Of a stretch of DNA of 64,000 bases, positions 16,917 through 27,500 are shown in pieces (the stretch's first letter is position 1; each line of letters begins with the position of its first letter). The stretch lies in contig CABYPW010000012.1 in assembly GCA_902520885.1 (NCBI GenBank), positions 1 through 64,000 on the forward strand. The letters are read 5' to 3'. Origin of the DNA: an uncultured SAR116 cluster alpha proteobacterium (GTDB taxonomy: Bacteria; Pseudomonadota; Alphaproteobacteria; Puniceispirillales; Puniceispirillaceae). A program made the translations under genes and the position numbers. The notes beneath the pieces are model-generated. The model was not told where the DNA came from. It saw only the letters and a list, made by a program, of their open reading frames with translations, and did no database searches.

Positions 16917-16948
16917 AAGACTTTTGGTTACTTTTAAGGAAAATGTAA

Positions 16949-16971
16949 CTATTGTCTTTTTATCACAATAG
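16949..16971. repeat. 7 bp inverted repeat in the SDHAF4/rsmB divergent spacer
   Basis: CTATTGT, a 9 nt T-rich loop, then ACAATAG, followed on the plus strand by ACTTTTTAA. It looks like a weak terminator hairpin but no plus-strand gene precedes it; an operator in the divergent spacer is the alternative. Confidence 0.3.
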
Positions 16972-17096
16972 ACTTTTTAATCTAAAAATGGTTAGCATAA
17001 GCCTTAATTACAAGGGAAATAAATCATTCAAACATCTATCAGATTTTATATCCCTACCTAATTTATCTTATTAGTTATTCCAAAAATTATAATCTG

Positions 17097-18416
17097 ATGG
17101 CCATCAAAACAAACATTTACTCTAGAAAAATATGTTATGACATTCTGCATTCAGTCTTAAACGAAGGCAGCCTTGCACATGATTTCTTCACCAGTGAGAG
17201 TTTGTGGGGTAAACTAGAGAACAGAGACCGTGCTTTTGCAAAACTTCTAGTAATGAGTTGTATTCGCCAACACGGACAATTAAATATTTGTATTAATCAC
17301 TTCTTAAAAAAATCACCCAAACCTCAAATAAGAACTATAATAATGCTAGGGGTAGCACAACTTCTTATTCTTAGAACAGAGCCTCACGCAGCCATTCATA
17401 CAAGTGTCTCTTTGGCAAGACACTTAACTGGTGAGTCTTACACTGGACTCACAAATGGTGTTTTAAGAACAATTGCGCGTTCTGGTGAAAAAATCTTCGC
17501 GGCAACCAGTCCAACTGATAATTTACCCGTTTTTTTTAGGAAAAATTGGTCAGCTAATTGGGGTGAATCTTCTGTTCAAGAAATTATGCAGTTGGCTCAA
17601 AATCAGCCCCCTCTTGATATTACATTAAAAAATAGGTCTGAGAGTTCAAAGATTAAATGGAGCAAAAAATTATCTGCAAAATTAATTTCATCAAATAGCA
17701 TTCGACTCAAGCCCGTTGCTGATGTAACCAAATTGGCGGGCTACAAAGAGGGAGAATGGTGGGTACAAGATTGTGCAGCAGCACTTCCAGCAAAATTGAT
17801 GAGAGATGTTAGAGGGAAGCATATAATTGACTTATGCGCTGCTCCAGGCGGCAAAACTGCACAGCTCATTTCATCTGGCGCACTTGTAATTGCAATTGAC
17901 AAAAATAGAAAAAGAATAAAACGTCTAACAGATAATCTAGATAGGCTTAGACTAAATGCTAAGGTTATTTGCTCCGATGGTCGTAATTATAAACCAGAAT
18001 TCCTTGTAGATGGGGTGCTTCTAGATGCGCCTTGTTCTGCTTCAGGAACAATTCGCCGTAGACCAGACGTACTTATTGGCAAAACTCCTCAACAAATATT
18101 AGAACTTCAATCACTTCAGATTGAACTTTGCTTGGTGGCCTCAAAATGGATAAAATCAGGGGGAACGCTCGTCTATGCAACCTGTTCTTTACAAAGAGAA
18201 GAAGGGGAAGAAGTGATTAAAGCTATAATTTCGAATCCAAAAGCTGGACTAAGCCTTGACCCAATAACTAAAGATGAGGCTGGTATATTTTATCCTTTTA
18301 ATAAGAAGCAAACTACATCTGAGTATTTAAGAATATTGCCTAATCAGCTGGTAAATACAAATACAGAATTGCTTGGGAATGATGGATTTTTCATCGCTCG
18401 ATTTAAGGTGAAATAA
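17097..18416 (+). CDS. rsmB: 16S rRNA (cytosine(967)-C5)-methyltransferase
   Basis: RsmB of 439 aa. An N-terminal NusB-like helical domain (about 1-150, with LGVAQLLIL and AIHTSVSLAR) is followed by an AdoMet methyltransferase domain. The AdoMet loop DLCAAPGGKTAQL starts near residue 245. The two active-site cysteines are in LDAPCSASGTIRRRPD and YATCSLQREEGE, which is the full m5C pair. It leads the run rsmB, heparinase-like, purH on the plus strand. Confidence 0.95.
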   Translation: MAIKTNIYSRKICYDILHSVLNEGSLAHDFFTSESLWGKLENRDRAFAKLLVMSCIRQHGQLNICINHFLKKSPKPQIRTIIMLGVAQLLILRTEPHAAIHTSVSLARHLTGESYTGLTNGVLRTIARSGEKIFAATSPTDNLPVFFRKNWSANWGESSVQEIMQLAQNQPPLDITLKNRSESSKIKWSKKLSAKLISSNSIRLKPVADVTKLAGYKEGEWWVQDCAAALPAKLMRDVRGKHIIDLCAAPGGKTAQLISSGALVIAIDKNRKRIKRLTDNLDRLRLNAKVICSDGRNYKPEFLVDGVLLDAPCSASGTIRRRPDVLIGKTPQQILELQSLQIELCLVASKWIKSGGTLVYATCSLQREEGEEVIKAIISNPKAGLSLDPITKDEAGIFYPFNKKQTTSEYLRILPNQLVNTNTELLGNDGFFIARFKVK

Positions 18417-18497
18417 CAACTAGAAAAGAATTGAAATTTAGCATAATTTTCAAGTAGAGAATGTGACTGTATTGAGCCATTAATTTAGAAAAAACAT

Positions 18498-20108
18498 ATG
18501 CAGAACAAAAAAATTGAACAATCATTTGTGAACCAGAGTTCAAAAAATGCTAAACAATCTGCAAATTATCTAAAGCAACTTTATAGACGCTCTAGTCTAT
18601 TTCGTTGGCGATTAAAACCCACATTTCAGACCGATATAAATAGTTTCATACCTCCCTCCGATCCTTGGCGTGGCTCTGCAACAATCGGGAGAGAAATGCT
18701 CCATTCAGCCGTGCCTGTAAAAAGAGACCAACCTGAATATTTTACATTTGAATGGCTTCGCCATGTTCGAGATTATGGCGGCGATGAAGCAAGAATTTAT
18801 GTGCGAAATGAAATATCCTTATGGCTCTCAAAAAATACTAACTGGGACGCAAAAATATGGCACCCAAAATTTTTAAGTGAACGAATAAGTAATTTAATTT
18901 TTTCATATAAATGGTATGCTAGTTCAGCATCTGCATCTTTTCAAAATAGGCTTCTTATTCAACTAGCCATAGAATTTCAATGCCTTGCACTTGACTGGCA
19001 AAATCAGCCAAATATTGATGACCAGATTTCAGCTTTGAAAGGACTTTTGGTTACACTATCTGCGTTTAATACAAAAATCTCAGAAATGATTTCTTTGATT
19101 GATATTTTCGAAAAAAAACTCACTGAAATCTTGAATGAGGACGGTGGTCATATCTCACGGAGACCGGAAACTCACTTCAAAATTTTAACCCAATTGTTCG
19201 AATGTCGCACAGCAATTGCACAAGCTGGTATAGGTCAAATAAAATCACTAGACCAAACGATCACCAGGATGGGAGCGATTGCCAAAATGTGGCGAACTGG
19301 TAACGGTAATTTTGCTCATTTTCACGGGGGTGGTATTACTGATTCTGAACGCATAGATGATGTCGTCAAAAGATGTGGCCCAACAGGAAAAGTAACTCGT
19401 CACGCAAAACAGACTGGCTTTATAAGACTTTCTTCAGGAAGAACCACTCTTATCATGGATTGCTCAGCTCCTATCAGACCTATACCTGATAATTCTGCCA
19501 GTCTTGGTAGTTTTGAAGTACATCTTGCTGGGACACCCTTTATTGTTAATGTAGGCCAATTATCAGACGATAGACTAGTAAATGAGGCATTTTGTCAGAC
19601 TGCTGCACATACAGCTCTTACATTGGATAATCTAAATAATTTTCGTTGGAAAAATAAAAAATATAATCCAGTAAAAGTCCTGCAGATAGGCCCTGCTACT
19701 GGCGGAATGCTAGTAAAATTATCTCATGATGGCTATGGAGACTCGCATGGTATCATTCATGATAGACAGATTTATTTAACAACTGGGGGGGGCAATTTAC
19801 GCGGATCTGACATACTTAGATATACAGGAGCCCCTGGAGAAATACCAAAAACATGTATTGTCCGCTTTCATCTTCATCCAAGAATAAGAGCTGCAACGGT
19901 AAGTAATGGAACAGTAGTTTTAAAAATTAGCTCGCAAAAAGCAGGATGGATTTTTAAATGCAACGGAGCCAATCCTGTCCTAGAACCGTCTGTCTATTTT
20001 GAGGGCAAACAAAGATTAAGCAGCCAACAGGTTGTCCTACGAATACACGCTCACGATATTCGGCATGTTTCTGAAAAAACTTTGAAATGGTCTTTTAAAA
20101 GACAGTAG
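18498..20108 (+). CDS. Heparinase II/III family protein
   Basis: A 536 aa protein with an N-terminal alpha/alpha toroid (about 60-300, including WHPKFLSERISNLIFSYKWY) and a C-terminal beta-rich heparinase II/III domain containing HFHGGG near residue 275 and RHAKQTGFIRLSSGRTTLI. No signal peptide is evident. Proteins of this type sit between rsmB and purH in many alphaproteobacteria, and their substrate is unknown; a role in polysaccharide or envelope turnover is a guess. The spacer to purH contains an AT-only palindrome. Confidence 0.82.
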   Translation: MQNKKIEQSFVNQSSKNAKQSANYLKQLYRRSSLFRWRLKPTFQTDINSFIPPSDPWRGSATIGREMLHSAVPVKRDQPEYFTFEWLRHVRDYGGDEARIYVRNEISLWLSKNTNWDAKIWHPKFLSERISNLIFSYKWYASSASASFQNRLLIQLAIEFQCLALDWQNQPNIDDQISALKGLLVTLSAFNTKISEMISLIDIFEKKLTEILNEDGGHISRRPETHFKILTQLFECRTAIAQAGIGQIKSLDQTITRMGAIAKMWRTGNGNFAHFHGGGITDSERIDDVVKRCGPTGKVTRHAKQTGFIRLSSGRTTLIMDCSAPIRPIPDNSASLGSFEVHLAGTPFIVNVGQLSDDRLVNEAFCQTAAHTALTLDNLNNFRWKNKKYNPVKVLQIGPATGGMLVKLSHDGYGDSHGIIHDRQIYLTTGGGNLRGSDILRYTGAPGEIPKTCIVRFHLHPRIRAATVSNGTVVLKISSQKAGWIFKCNGANPVLEPSVYFEGKQRLSSQQVVLRIHAHDIRHVSEKTLKWSFKRQ

Positions 20109-20250
20109 ATTTTTTTTATTTGTTTTAAACAATTCTCTCTCAATTAGAAGGTCTTAAAAAATTAAAAATTTTTTATGATAAACCAATTGCCAATAATTAA
20201 CGGCTTTGTCATAAGAAGATTATTTTTGAAAATTTTAGAGTGTAAAAAAT

Positions 20251-21843
20251 ATGTCTTCTTCTATTCTCCAAATAAAACGTGCGTTAATTTCCGTATCAGA
20301 TAAGTCAGGGCTTATTACTTTAGCTGACGAATTATCCAATGCTGGGATTGAAATTTTATCTACAGGGGGCACATCAAGAGAGCTAAGAAAAGCTGGTTTT
20401 GATGTTCTGGATGTATCTGATGAAACTGGTTTCCCAGAAATTATGGATGGGCGCGTTAAAACACTTCATCCTAATATACACGGAGGTATATTGGCAAAAC
20501 GTGATTCAAAAACTCATATGAATGCCCTAGAAGAGCATGATATTAGGCCTATCGATTTACTAGTGGTAAACTTATATCCGTTTGAACAAGTTACCACTGG
20601 TAGTCCCAAAATTGAAACAGCCATTGAAAACATTGATATTGGCGGTCCTGCTATGATAAGAGCAGCAGCAAAAAACCATGATTTTGTAACTGTAATTACT
20701 GCACCAGAGCAATATCCCCTGCTTATGGAGGAACTATCAACTTTTTCCGGAACTTCTCTTGCTTTTCGACGTAAATTAGCCGCACAAGCATTTGCCAGAA
20801 CTTCTTCCTATGATTACGCAATAACTAAGTGGATGACATCTAACCTCGACATGGGTGAATATGAAAAACCGGAACCAGATTTGAATATTCGCGCTCCTGC
20901 TATCCAATCTCTTCGTTATGGAGAAAATCCCCATCAATCAGCAGCAATATACGCATCTGATCAGTCAACCGCATCCGTTTTGACAGCCAAACAAATTCAA
21001 GGCAAACCATTATCCTACAATAATGTAAATGATACAGATGCTGCGCTAAAACTTGTGAGTGAATTCTCTGAACCAACAGTTGCAATTATAAAACATGCAA
21101 ATCCTTGTGGCGTTGCCAGCGCTGACTCGTTGAGTAAAGCATGGGAGCTAGCATACAAATGTGACACAGTAAGTGCTTTTGGGGGTATCATAGCAACTAA
21201 TAGAATTATTGATGAAGATACAGCAAATCTAATTACCTCTATTTTTAGTGAAGTCATTATTGGTCCAGATGCAACAAAAGATGCGTGCAAGATATTATCT
21301 AACAAGCCAAATATACGATTATTATTATCAGGGGGTATGCCAAACCCCGCACTTTCGTCACAGCAGGTCAAAACTATCCTCGGCGGTTTCTTGGTACAAT
21401 CTAGAGATACCGCGATGATTAAAAAGAATGACCTAGATATTGTTACGAAGCGACAACCAACTGAGAGAGAGATACAAGATATGCTATTTGCCTGGAAAGT
21501 GGCTAAGCACGTGAAATCTAATGCTATAATTTATGCTAAAGACAAAAGCACAGCAGCGATTGGCGCAGGTCAAATGAGCAGGCTTGACTCCAGCAGAATT
21601 GCAATACAAAAGGCAAAAGATATGGCTCAAGTTCATGGTTTGAAGAATCCCAGAACAATTGGTTCAGTTATCGCCTCAGACGCATTTTTTCCATTCCCAG
21701 ATGGTCTCTTATCCACTATTGAAGCCGGGGCAACAGCTGTTATTCAGCCTGGTGGTTCAATAAGAGATAAGGATGTCATAAAAGCAGCTGATGATGCTGA
21801 CATTTCAATGGCATTTACTGGTATAAGACATTTTAACCACTAA
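20251..21843 (+). CDS. purH: Bifunctional AICAR formyltransferase/IMP cyclohydrolase
   Basis: Carries out the last two steps of IMP synthesis. The 530 aa protein begins with the IMP cyclohydrolase domain (ALISVSDKSGL, STGGTSREL, KTLHPNIHGGIL near residue 70) and continues with AICAR transformylase (SLRYGENPHQSAAIY near 220; IIKHANPCGVA with catalytic Lys-His near 275). It ends with the family-typical GIRHFNH. The length is normal. It is followed by a hairpin terminator shared with the mutY end. Confidence 0.97.
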   Translation: MSSSILQIKRALISVSDKSGLITLADELSNAGIEILSTGGTSRELRKAGFDVLDVSDETGFPEIMDGRVKTLHPNIHGGILAKRDSKTHMNALEEHDIRPIDLLVVNLYPFEQVTTGSPKIETAIENIDIGGPAMIRAAAKNHDFVTVITAPEQYPLLMEELSTFSGTSLAFRRKLAAQAFARTSSYDYAITKWMTSNLDMGEYEKPEPDLNIRAPAIQSLRYGENPHQSAAIYASDQSTASVLTAKQIQGKPLSYNNVNDTDAALKLVSEFSEPTVAIIKHANPCGVASADSLSKAWELAYKCDTVSAFGGIIATNRIIDEDTANLITSIFSEVIIGPDATKDACKILSNKPNIRLLLSGGMPNPALSSQQVKTILGGFLVQSRDTAMIKKNDLDIVTKRQPTEREIQDMLFAWKVAKHVKSNAIIYAKDKSTAAIGAGQMSRLDSSRIAIQKAKDMAQVHGLKNPRTIGSVIASDAFFPFPDGLLSTIEAGATAVIQPGGSIRDKDVIKAADDADISMAFTGIRHFNH

Positions 21844-21851
21844 ACGTATTT

Positions 21852-21908
21852 TAGCTACGCATGAAATGTTTTCACTGATATGAAAACAAGCGGTTAGCTA
21901 TAATTTTT
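21852..21908 (+). terminator. Intrinsic terminator between purH and mutY
   Basis: A two-level hairpin. The outer arms TAGCTACGC (21852-21860) and GCG-TAGCTA (21890-21900, with a 2 nt bulge) enclose a perfect inner hairpin GTTTTCA/TGAAAAC (21868-21874 with 21881-21887). It is followed on the plus strand by TAATTTTT. The right arm overlaps the mutY stop, so it may also act on the opposite strand. Confidence 0.5.
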
Positions 21909-23000
21909 GGCTAATTTAAAAGCTTTTTGCATTAATTTTGGTAGGTACAACTCGTCTTCAGTCACCCACCTATGATTTTCAAACATTTCTTTTTCTTGCC
22001 CCTGAAAATTCTGAAATTTATATTTTATAAATATTTTATCAGTTTCCTCTGTGTCCGCCAAAAACACTTGAACTTCTGTTTTGAAATGTGAAAAAACATG
22101 TTTAATCTTTGGCTTTAGTGCGGTCCAATTTAGATTACAAGGTCGCCAATTCTCATCGTAATTTTGTTCCTTATCGTCCCATCCTTGACTAGGAAATGCC
22201 AACAAGCCACCAAGAAGACCATGGGTATTCCGGCGATAAACTAAAAATTTATAATTGTTTTTTTCCTTTTTCCTAATTACGAATATCTGTCCCTTCCTTA
22301 TAATTTTGTTATTTTTTACAGGTTTGATTGGAAGAAGCGCTGGATTAGCTTTTTTCGCAGATTTGCATCCTGTAGAAAGAGGGCAGCGGCCGCAAGTTGG
22401 AGAGGAAGGAGTACAGATCTCATTCCCCAAATCCATAAGTGCCTGGGGAAAATCTGATCGACACTTCTCTGGAATCATCTTTTCGTAAAAAGACGGTAAT
22501 TCTGACTTTAATGCAGGCAAACTTGTTTTAATGTAAAAATATCGGGCAACAATTCTTTCAATATTTCCATCTATAACCAGAGAAGGTGCGTCAAATGCGA
22601 AAGCTGTTATTGCACCTGCTGTATAAGGACCAATACCAGGAAGTTTTGTTAATTCTGCAACAGACTGAGGAAACACTCCCCCTGCGTTACTTATTATCTG
22701 AGCAGATTTGTGCATATTTCTTGCTCTAGCATAGTAACCAAGACCTGCCCAAGCAGAGGTTACATCATCAACGGGAGCATCTGCAAGTAACTGAATTGTG
22801 GGCCAGCGCTCAAGAAAATACTCAAAATATGGTATCACGGTTTTAACTCCCGTCTGTTGAAGCATAAATTCAGATAAAAAAACATGATAGGCAGGAGTTA
22901 GAAGGGGCCAGTAAGACCGCCAGGGCAAAGTTCTCCCCGTTTTATGATACCAGGAAAGTAGGTTACATACATCGCTTTTAGTTTGTTTTATATTTTCCAA
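21894..23000 (-). CDS. mutY: A/G-specific adenine glycosylase
   Basis: Removes adenine mispaired with 8-oxoguanine. The 368 aa protein has catalytic E44 (FLSEFMLQQT), the helix-hairpin-helix PGIGPYTAGA followed by D144 (VIDGNIERI), the [4Fe-4S] cysteines C196, C203, C206 and C212 in exact C-x6-C-x2-C-x5-C spacing, and a C-terminal NUDIX-like 8-oxoG-recognition domain (from about residue 230). It is divergent from the DUF721 gene, as expected for the mutY-DUF721-dsbA-smc block of alphaproteobacteria. Confidence 0.96.
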   Translation of the reverse strand: MENIKQTKSDVCNLLSWYHKTGRTLPWRSYWPLLTPAYHVFLSEFMLQQTGVKTVIPYFEYFLERWPTIQLLADAPVDDVTSAWAGLGYYARARNMHKSAQIISNAGGVFPQSVAELTKLPGIGPYTAGAITAFAFDAPSLVIDGNIERIVARYFYIKTSLPALKSELPSFYEKMIPEKCRSDFPQALMDLGNEICTPSSPTCGRCPLSTGCKSAKKANPALLPIKPVKNNKIIRKGQIFVIRKKEKNNYKFLVYRRNTHGLLGGLLAFPSQGWDDKEQNYDENWRPCNLNWTALKPKIKHVFSHFKTEVQVFLADTEETDKIFIKYKFQNFQGQEKEMFENHRWVTEDELYLPKLMQKAFKLAKNYS

Positions 23001-23130
23001 AAAATCTTCCTAATGGCCATGATGTTTTTTATAAATAAATTGCATTGTGAAAATGCATTAATTTTACTATTAATACTAGTCAAAGTAAGCTTATAAATAG
23101 ACTGAATTTACAAGAAACAGGGTAGGTATC

Positions 23131-23670
23131 GTGTCTAAAATTAAAGTAGCTCCAAATAAGCGTAGAGGAATGAAGAGGTTATCCTCCCTTATTGAACCAA
23201 TTATTTCACATGCAACAGAGAATCACGGAGCACTGTACACAAAAATTTGTTTCTTTTGGCCAGATATAGCCTTTGATATGTCAACTTGGAGTTATCCAAA
23301 GTCCTTAACTTTTGCCAAATCAACCCGTCATAACGGCACTTTAACTGTCTGGGTCTCCTCTGGTCGTGGGCCAGAAACACAAACAAGAAGCCAAGAACTA
23401 ATTAGTTCCATAAATATGGTTTGTGGTTTTAAGGCGGTTGCGAAAATCATTCCTCAGCAAACTTTTGAACTATTAAAAAAAACAGCTAAACCTCACAGAA
23501 ATCTTCCCAAGACTTCGTCAAGGTTATTACTCACAGATATAAATAAAACACTACTAAATAAACTAGAAAAACAAACAAATGACTTTACTAGCCCTGAATT
23601 GAGAGCAACACTTATACGATTGGGTGCGGCGATCAATTCAAAAAATAATACAGTAGAACGTGATTATTAA
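23131..23670 (+). CDS. DUF721 (DciA-like) protein
   Basis: A 179 aa protein of the DUF721 family; DciA members load or support the replicative helicase DnaB in bacteria lacking DnaC. The N-terminal KRRGMKRLSSLIEPII and the central strand GTLTVWVSSG fit the KH-like DciA domain (about 20-110). The C-terminal portion is unmatched. Start codon is GTG. It lies upstream of a DsbA-like gene and smc. Assignment to the family is likely; helicase loading here is inference. Confidence 0.75.
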   Translation: MSKIKVAPNKRRGMKRLSSLIEPIISHATENHGALYTKICFFWPDIAFDMSTWSYPKSLTFAKSTRHNGTLTVWVSSGRGPETQTRSQELISSINMVCGFKAVAKIIPQQTFELLKKTAKPHRNLPKTSSRLLLTDINKTLLNKLEKQTNDFTSPELRATLIRLGAAINSKNNTVERDY

Positions 23671-23775
23671 GTTTTGATTTTTTTATCTAACCAAATCTTT
23701 AAGATTTCTTTACTTGCAAGCAATAATTTTAATTTTATATAAATCTCCAGGGTAATATATATTGGACGAAAAAGC

Positions 23776-24465
23776 ATGAACTATCAAAAGAAAATTACGA
23801 ATACTAACCTTACTCGTTTTAAGTCAACTTATAATCTAAATAGACGTGGTGTAATTAGTTACTTAAGCGCTGCAGCAACTATTACTGGATTATCCTCATT
23901 TTTTTCTTTTCCAACTTTGGCTGAAATTAATAATTCGCTAGATCATATTTCTAAACCCCGAATTATAGGGAAAACAAACGCATCCATTCACATCACTGAA
24001 TATTATTCAATGACATGCAGCCATTGTAGAGATTTTCACAACAAAACATTTCCAGATGTGAAGACAAAATTAATTGACACGGGTAAAATCAAATTCGAAT
24101 TATCGCCGTTTCCTCTTGATGGACTTGCACTGAGAGCTCACGCGCTTGCAAGAGCACTCCCAGAAAATAAGTATTTTGGAATGGTTACTTTATTGATGTC
24201 TAAGCAAGATGAATGGAAGAGTGCAAAAGACCCACTTCAATCATTATATCGTTATGCGCAACTTGCAGGTATCTCTGCTAACGAATTTAACGGATTGATG
24301 CAGAATAGGCCCTTGTTAGAGAAAATTGTTGAAATAAGGCAAAAAAGCTCTGTTAAATGGCAGATTAGTGCAACACCGTCTTTTGTCATTAACAATAAAA
24401 AAGTCATAAGTGGTAATCTAAGTTTTAATGAATTTATAGCTGAACTTGCTGAATATGGTATTTGA
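23776..24465 (+). CDS. DsbA-family thiol:disulphide oxidoreductase
   Basis: A 229 aa exported thioredoxin-fold protein. The N-terminus has NRRGVISYLSAAA followed by a hydrophobic run and a possible cleavage after PTLA, reminiscent of a Tat signal though the motif is imperfect. The active site is C81-S-H-C84 in YYSMTCSHCRDFH, and the cis-proline loop is SATPSFVIN near residue 200. It probably oxidises periplasmic thiols. CSHC replaces the more usual CPHC. It precedes smc, which is typical gene order. Confidence 0.85.
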   Translation: MNYQKKITNTNLTRFKSTYNLNRRGVISYLSAAATITGLSSFFSFPTLAEINNSLDHISKPRIIGKTNASIHITEYYSMTCSHCRDFHNKTFPDVKTKLIDTGKIKFELSPFPLDGLALRAHALARALPENKYFGMVTLLMSKQDEWKSAKDPLQSLYRYAQLAGISANEFNGLMQNRPLLEKIVEIRQKSSVKWQISATPSFVINNKKVISGNLSFNEFIAELAEYGI

Positions 24466-24563
24466 CTTTGAAATTATTTCTATTTTTCTAAACCAAAAGG
24501 TAAAAATAGGATTATTGTGTCAAAAAATAATTTTTCAAATTATAATGATGAAGTTTTAAGCCA

Positions 24564-27500
24564 ATGATGTTTCGCCACTTAAGACTTGCAGGATTTAAAT
24601 CCTTTGCAGATACTGCTGAACTTGATATCGAGCCAGGTCTAACCGGTATTGTTGGTCCAAATGGATGCGGTAAATCAAACATAGTGGAAGCACTGCGATG
24701 GGTAATGGGTGAAACGTCAGCAAAACAGATGCGAAGCAATGAAATGGATGATGTTATATTTTCAGGCACTTCGAGTAAAGCTGCTCGAAATCTAGCCGAA
24801 ATATCATTGATTTTAGATAATGAACAGAAAAAGGCACCTTCTGAGTACAATGACAAAGATGAAATTGAAATCGTAAGAAAAATCATTAGAGGCAAAGGCA
24901 CAAATTACCGAATAAATAATACTCCTGCACGTGCCCGTGACGTTCAACTTTTATTTGCAGACTCCGCTACAGGAGCACGTTCGGCTGGCATTGTGAGCCA
25001 AGGAAGAATTGGTGCAATTATCGGTGCTAAACCAGATGAAAGACGAACCTTACTAGAAGAAGCAGCTAGTATAAAAGGATTGCATCAACGTAAACATGAA
25101 GCAGAGCTTCGCCTTAATAATGCAGAACTAAACATAACGAGAATCGTTGAATTAATGGCTCAGCTGGAAGAACAGAGGGTATCATTACAAAAACAGGCAA
25201 GACAGGCAGCAAGATATAGGTCTGTTGCTGAAAGAATTAGGAAAGCTGAAGCAAGTTTACTTCATGTGTTATGGATATCTGCAAATAGCGAATTGTACCG
25301 TGCAGAAATTGCGTTGAAGCAAGCTCAAGATTCCGTCTCTAAAGCGCAACTAAACGTAAATTCAAGTAGCAAAAAAAGACTTGAGATAGCCGAAAAACTC
25401 CCAGAGTTGCGTAGTTCAGAAGCCTCACTTGCTGCTAAAACACAACTATTGAGTGCTAATTTATCGCAGATAGAGAGAGACGAAACCAGAATAGAAGATG
25501 AAATATTTCGTCTTCAAGCACAATGCGCACAGATTGAAAAAGACTCTCAGCGTGAAGAGGCCTTGCAAAAGGATGCGCTTGAGGCAAAAAATAAATTAAT
25601 TGAAGAAATCAAAAAACTTGAAAAAACTGAAAAAGAAAATACTCCGATGCTTATTAAGGCAAAGGAAAAACTTGAAAAGGCAAGATTAAAAAACCAGCTT
25701 GCGGACGAAAAATCAGCTGAAGCCAATGCTATCTTGCAAAACCTAGAGCAACACCAATCAGAGCTAAAAAATCAAATTTTTCAAAAACAAACTATTATTA
25801 CTCAATCTTCAGAGAAATTAAACGAAATCAATTTGAATGAGCTTGAAACGCTGGCATCAGAGCAAAAGAAAAAATTTAATAAATTAGACACAGAGATCAC
25901 AAAAACGAATCAACAGATCGAACAACAATCAAAAAACCTCGAAAACCTAAAAACACAAAGAGATAATGCTTTTGAGTTTTCTCAAGCAGCTTTAAATCAA
26001 GTGAGAAGATTAGAAACGGAAAGAGATGCACTTGGTGATCTTATAAAATCAGATATATCATCTGGACAGTCCCCTATCTCAGATAGTATTTCGGTAATAG
26101 GTGATATGGAATCTGCTTTGGCTGCATACCTAACAGAGGACTTATATTTACCTTTAGGAAGCGGTAAAGATGGATATTGGCAGGCTAAAATGCTTCCCCT
26201 TCAGTCTCTTAATCCTCCCAGCATTGGAACTCCTCTAAAGGATTTTATTAAGGGGCCCGATACCATAATGAGAGCCATTCAAGGCGTTAGCATTATATCA
26301 GATGACGCTATGAAAAGCGATATTTATACCAAGTTGGAATTAGGCCAAGCTGTTGTAACAAAATCAGGTAAACTAGCACGCTGGGATGGTTTAGTTCGTC
26401 TCATAAAGGATACAGGCGCAACAAGAATACGCCAAATCCAGAGGATAAAAGAGCTTGATATACTTATTTTAGATGCACAAAGTGATGAGAATAAAAAGAA
26501 TATAAAGCTAGAACAATTAGAAAGTTTGGTTTCTTCAGAGAACTTAAAATTTGAGCAATTACAAGAAGTGAGACAACATCTTAGTCAAGAAATTATCAAA
26601 ACTCAAAGAGATGTTGATACCTCTGAAATATCTCTTAAGACTGCAAGTGACCGTTACTTATCCTTGAAGCAATTAATTAGAGAGGCAGAGAATGAGTTAA
26701 ATGATTTTAACTCAAAAATGTCCAAAATAGATGACATTAGCAAACTTAAAAAAACAGCAGATAGCGCCACTGAGAATGCCTCTGAATCACGAGCATATTA
26801 TGATCAATGTGTTCAACAAGAAGCTGAACTCAGACAAATGCTTCAGTCCATTTTATCCAGAAAAGAGTTTGTTTTAACACAGGAGGATGAATGGAAGGGC
26901 AGGCTCGATGGAACTAAAACAAGAATGCAAGAGATGAAGGTAAGAGCTCAAAAATCCTTAGAAGAATTATCTATACTTAAGGCTAAACCTAACCAACTAA
27001 AAGAAGAACGTGGAAAGCTGGCAACTCTATTGGCCACTAATAAGCAAAAACATGACCAATCAGTTATATTAGTAAAAGAAACAGATATAATTTTACAGCA
27101 AGCTGACAATCAACAACGCTCAGATGAAAAACACCTAGCAGAGATGCGGGAGGCACAAATTAGACAGGAATCGGTTGAAACACAGGCAAAAAAAATGATC
27201 GATTCTCTTAAAAATCAAATCTTAGAAAAACTATCTATCTCGCCCAACAAATTATTTGACATCACATCTATTTCAGAAAAAGAAAACTTACCTGAAGTTC
27301 AACAACTTGAAGCTAGGATAAATAAACTGTTAAGAGAGCGGGATCACTTAGGCCCTGTGAATCTGCGTGCTGAGATAGAAATGGAGGAAATCCAAGAAAA
27401 GTTAGCTAAATTTGAAGTTGATAAGAATGACCTTGAGCAAGCTATCGCAAAGCTTCGCAGAGCTATATCAGAATTGAATAAAGAAGCACGCCATAGACTG

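Noticed and set aside
20156-20174. AAAAAATT/AATTTTTT palindrome before purH as a terminator
   Set aside because: The stem is purely AT and would be unstable; such palindromes are common in AT-rich spacers.
24512-24901. 129-codon minus-strand ORF at the smc start
   Set aside because: Mostly antisense to the conserved SMC ATPase head; no independent support.
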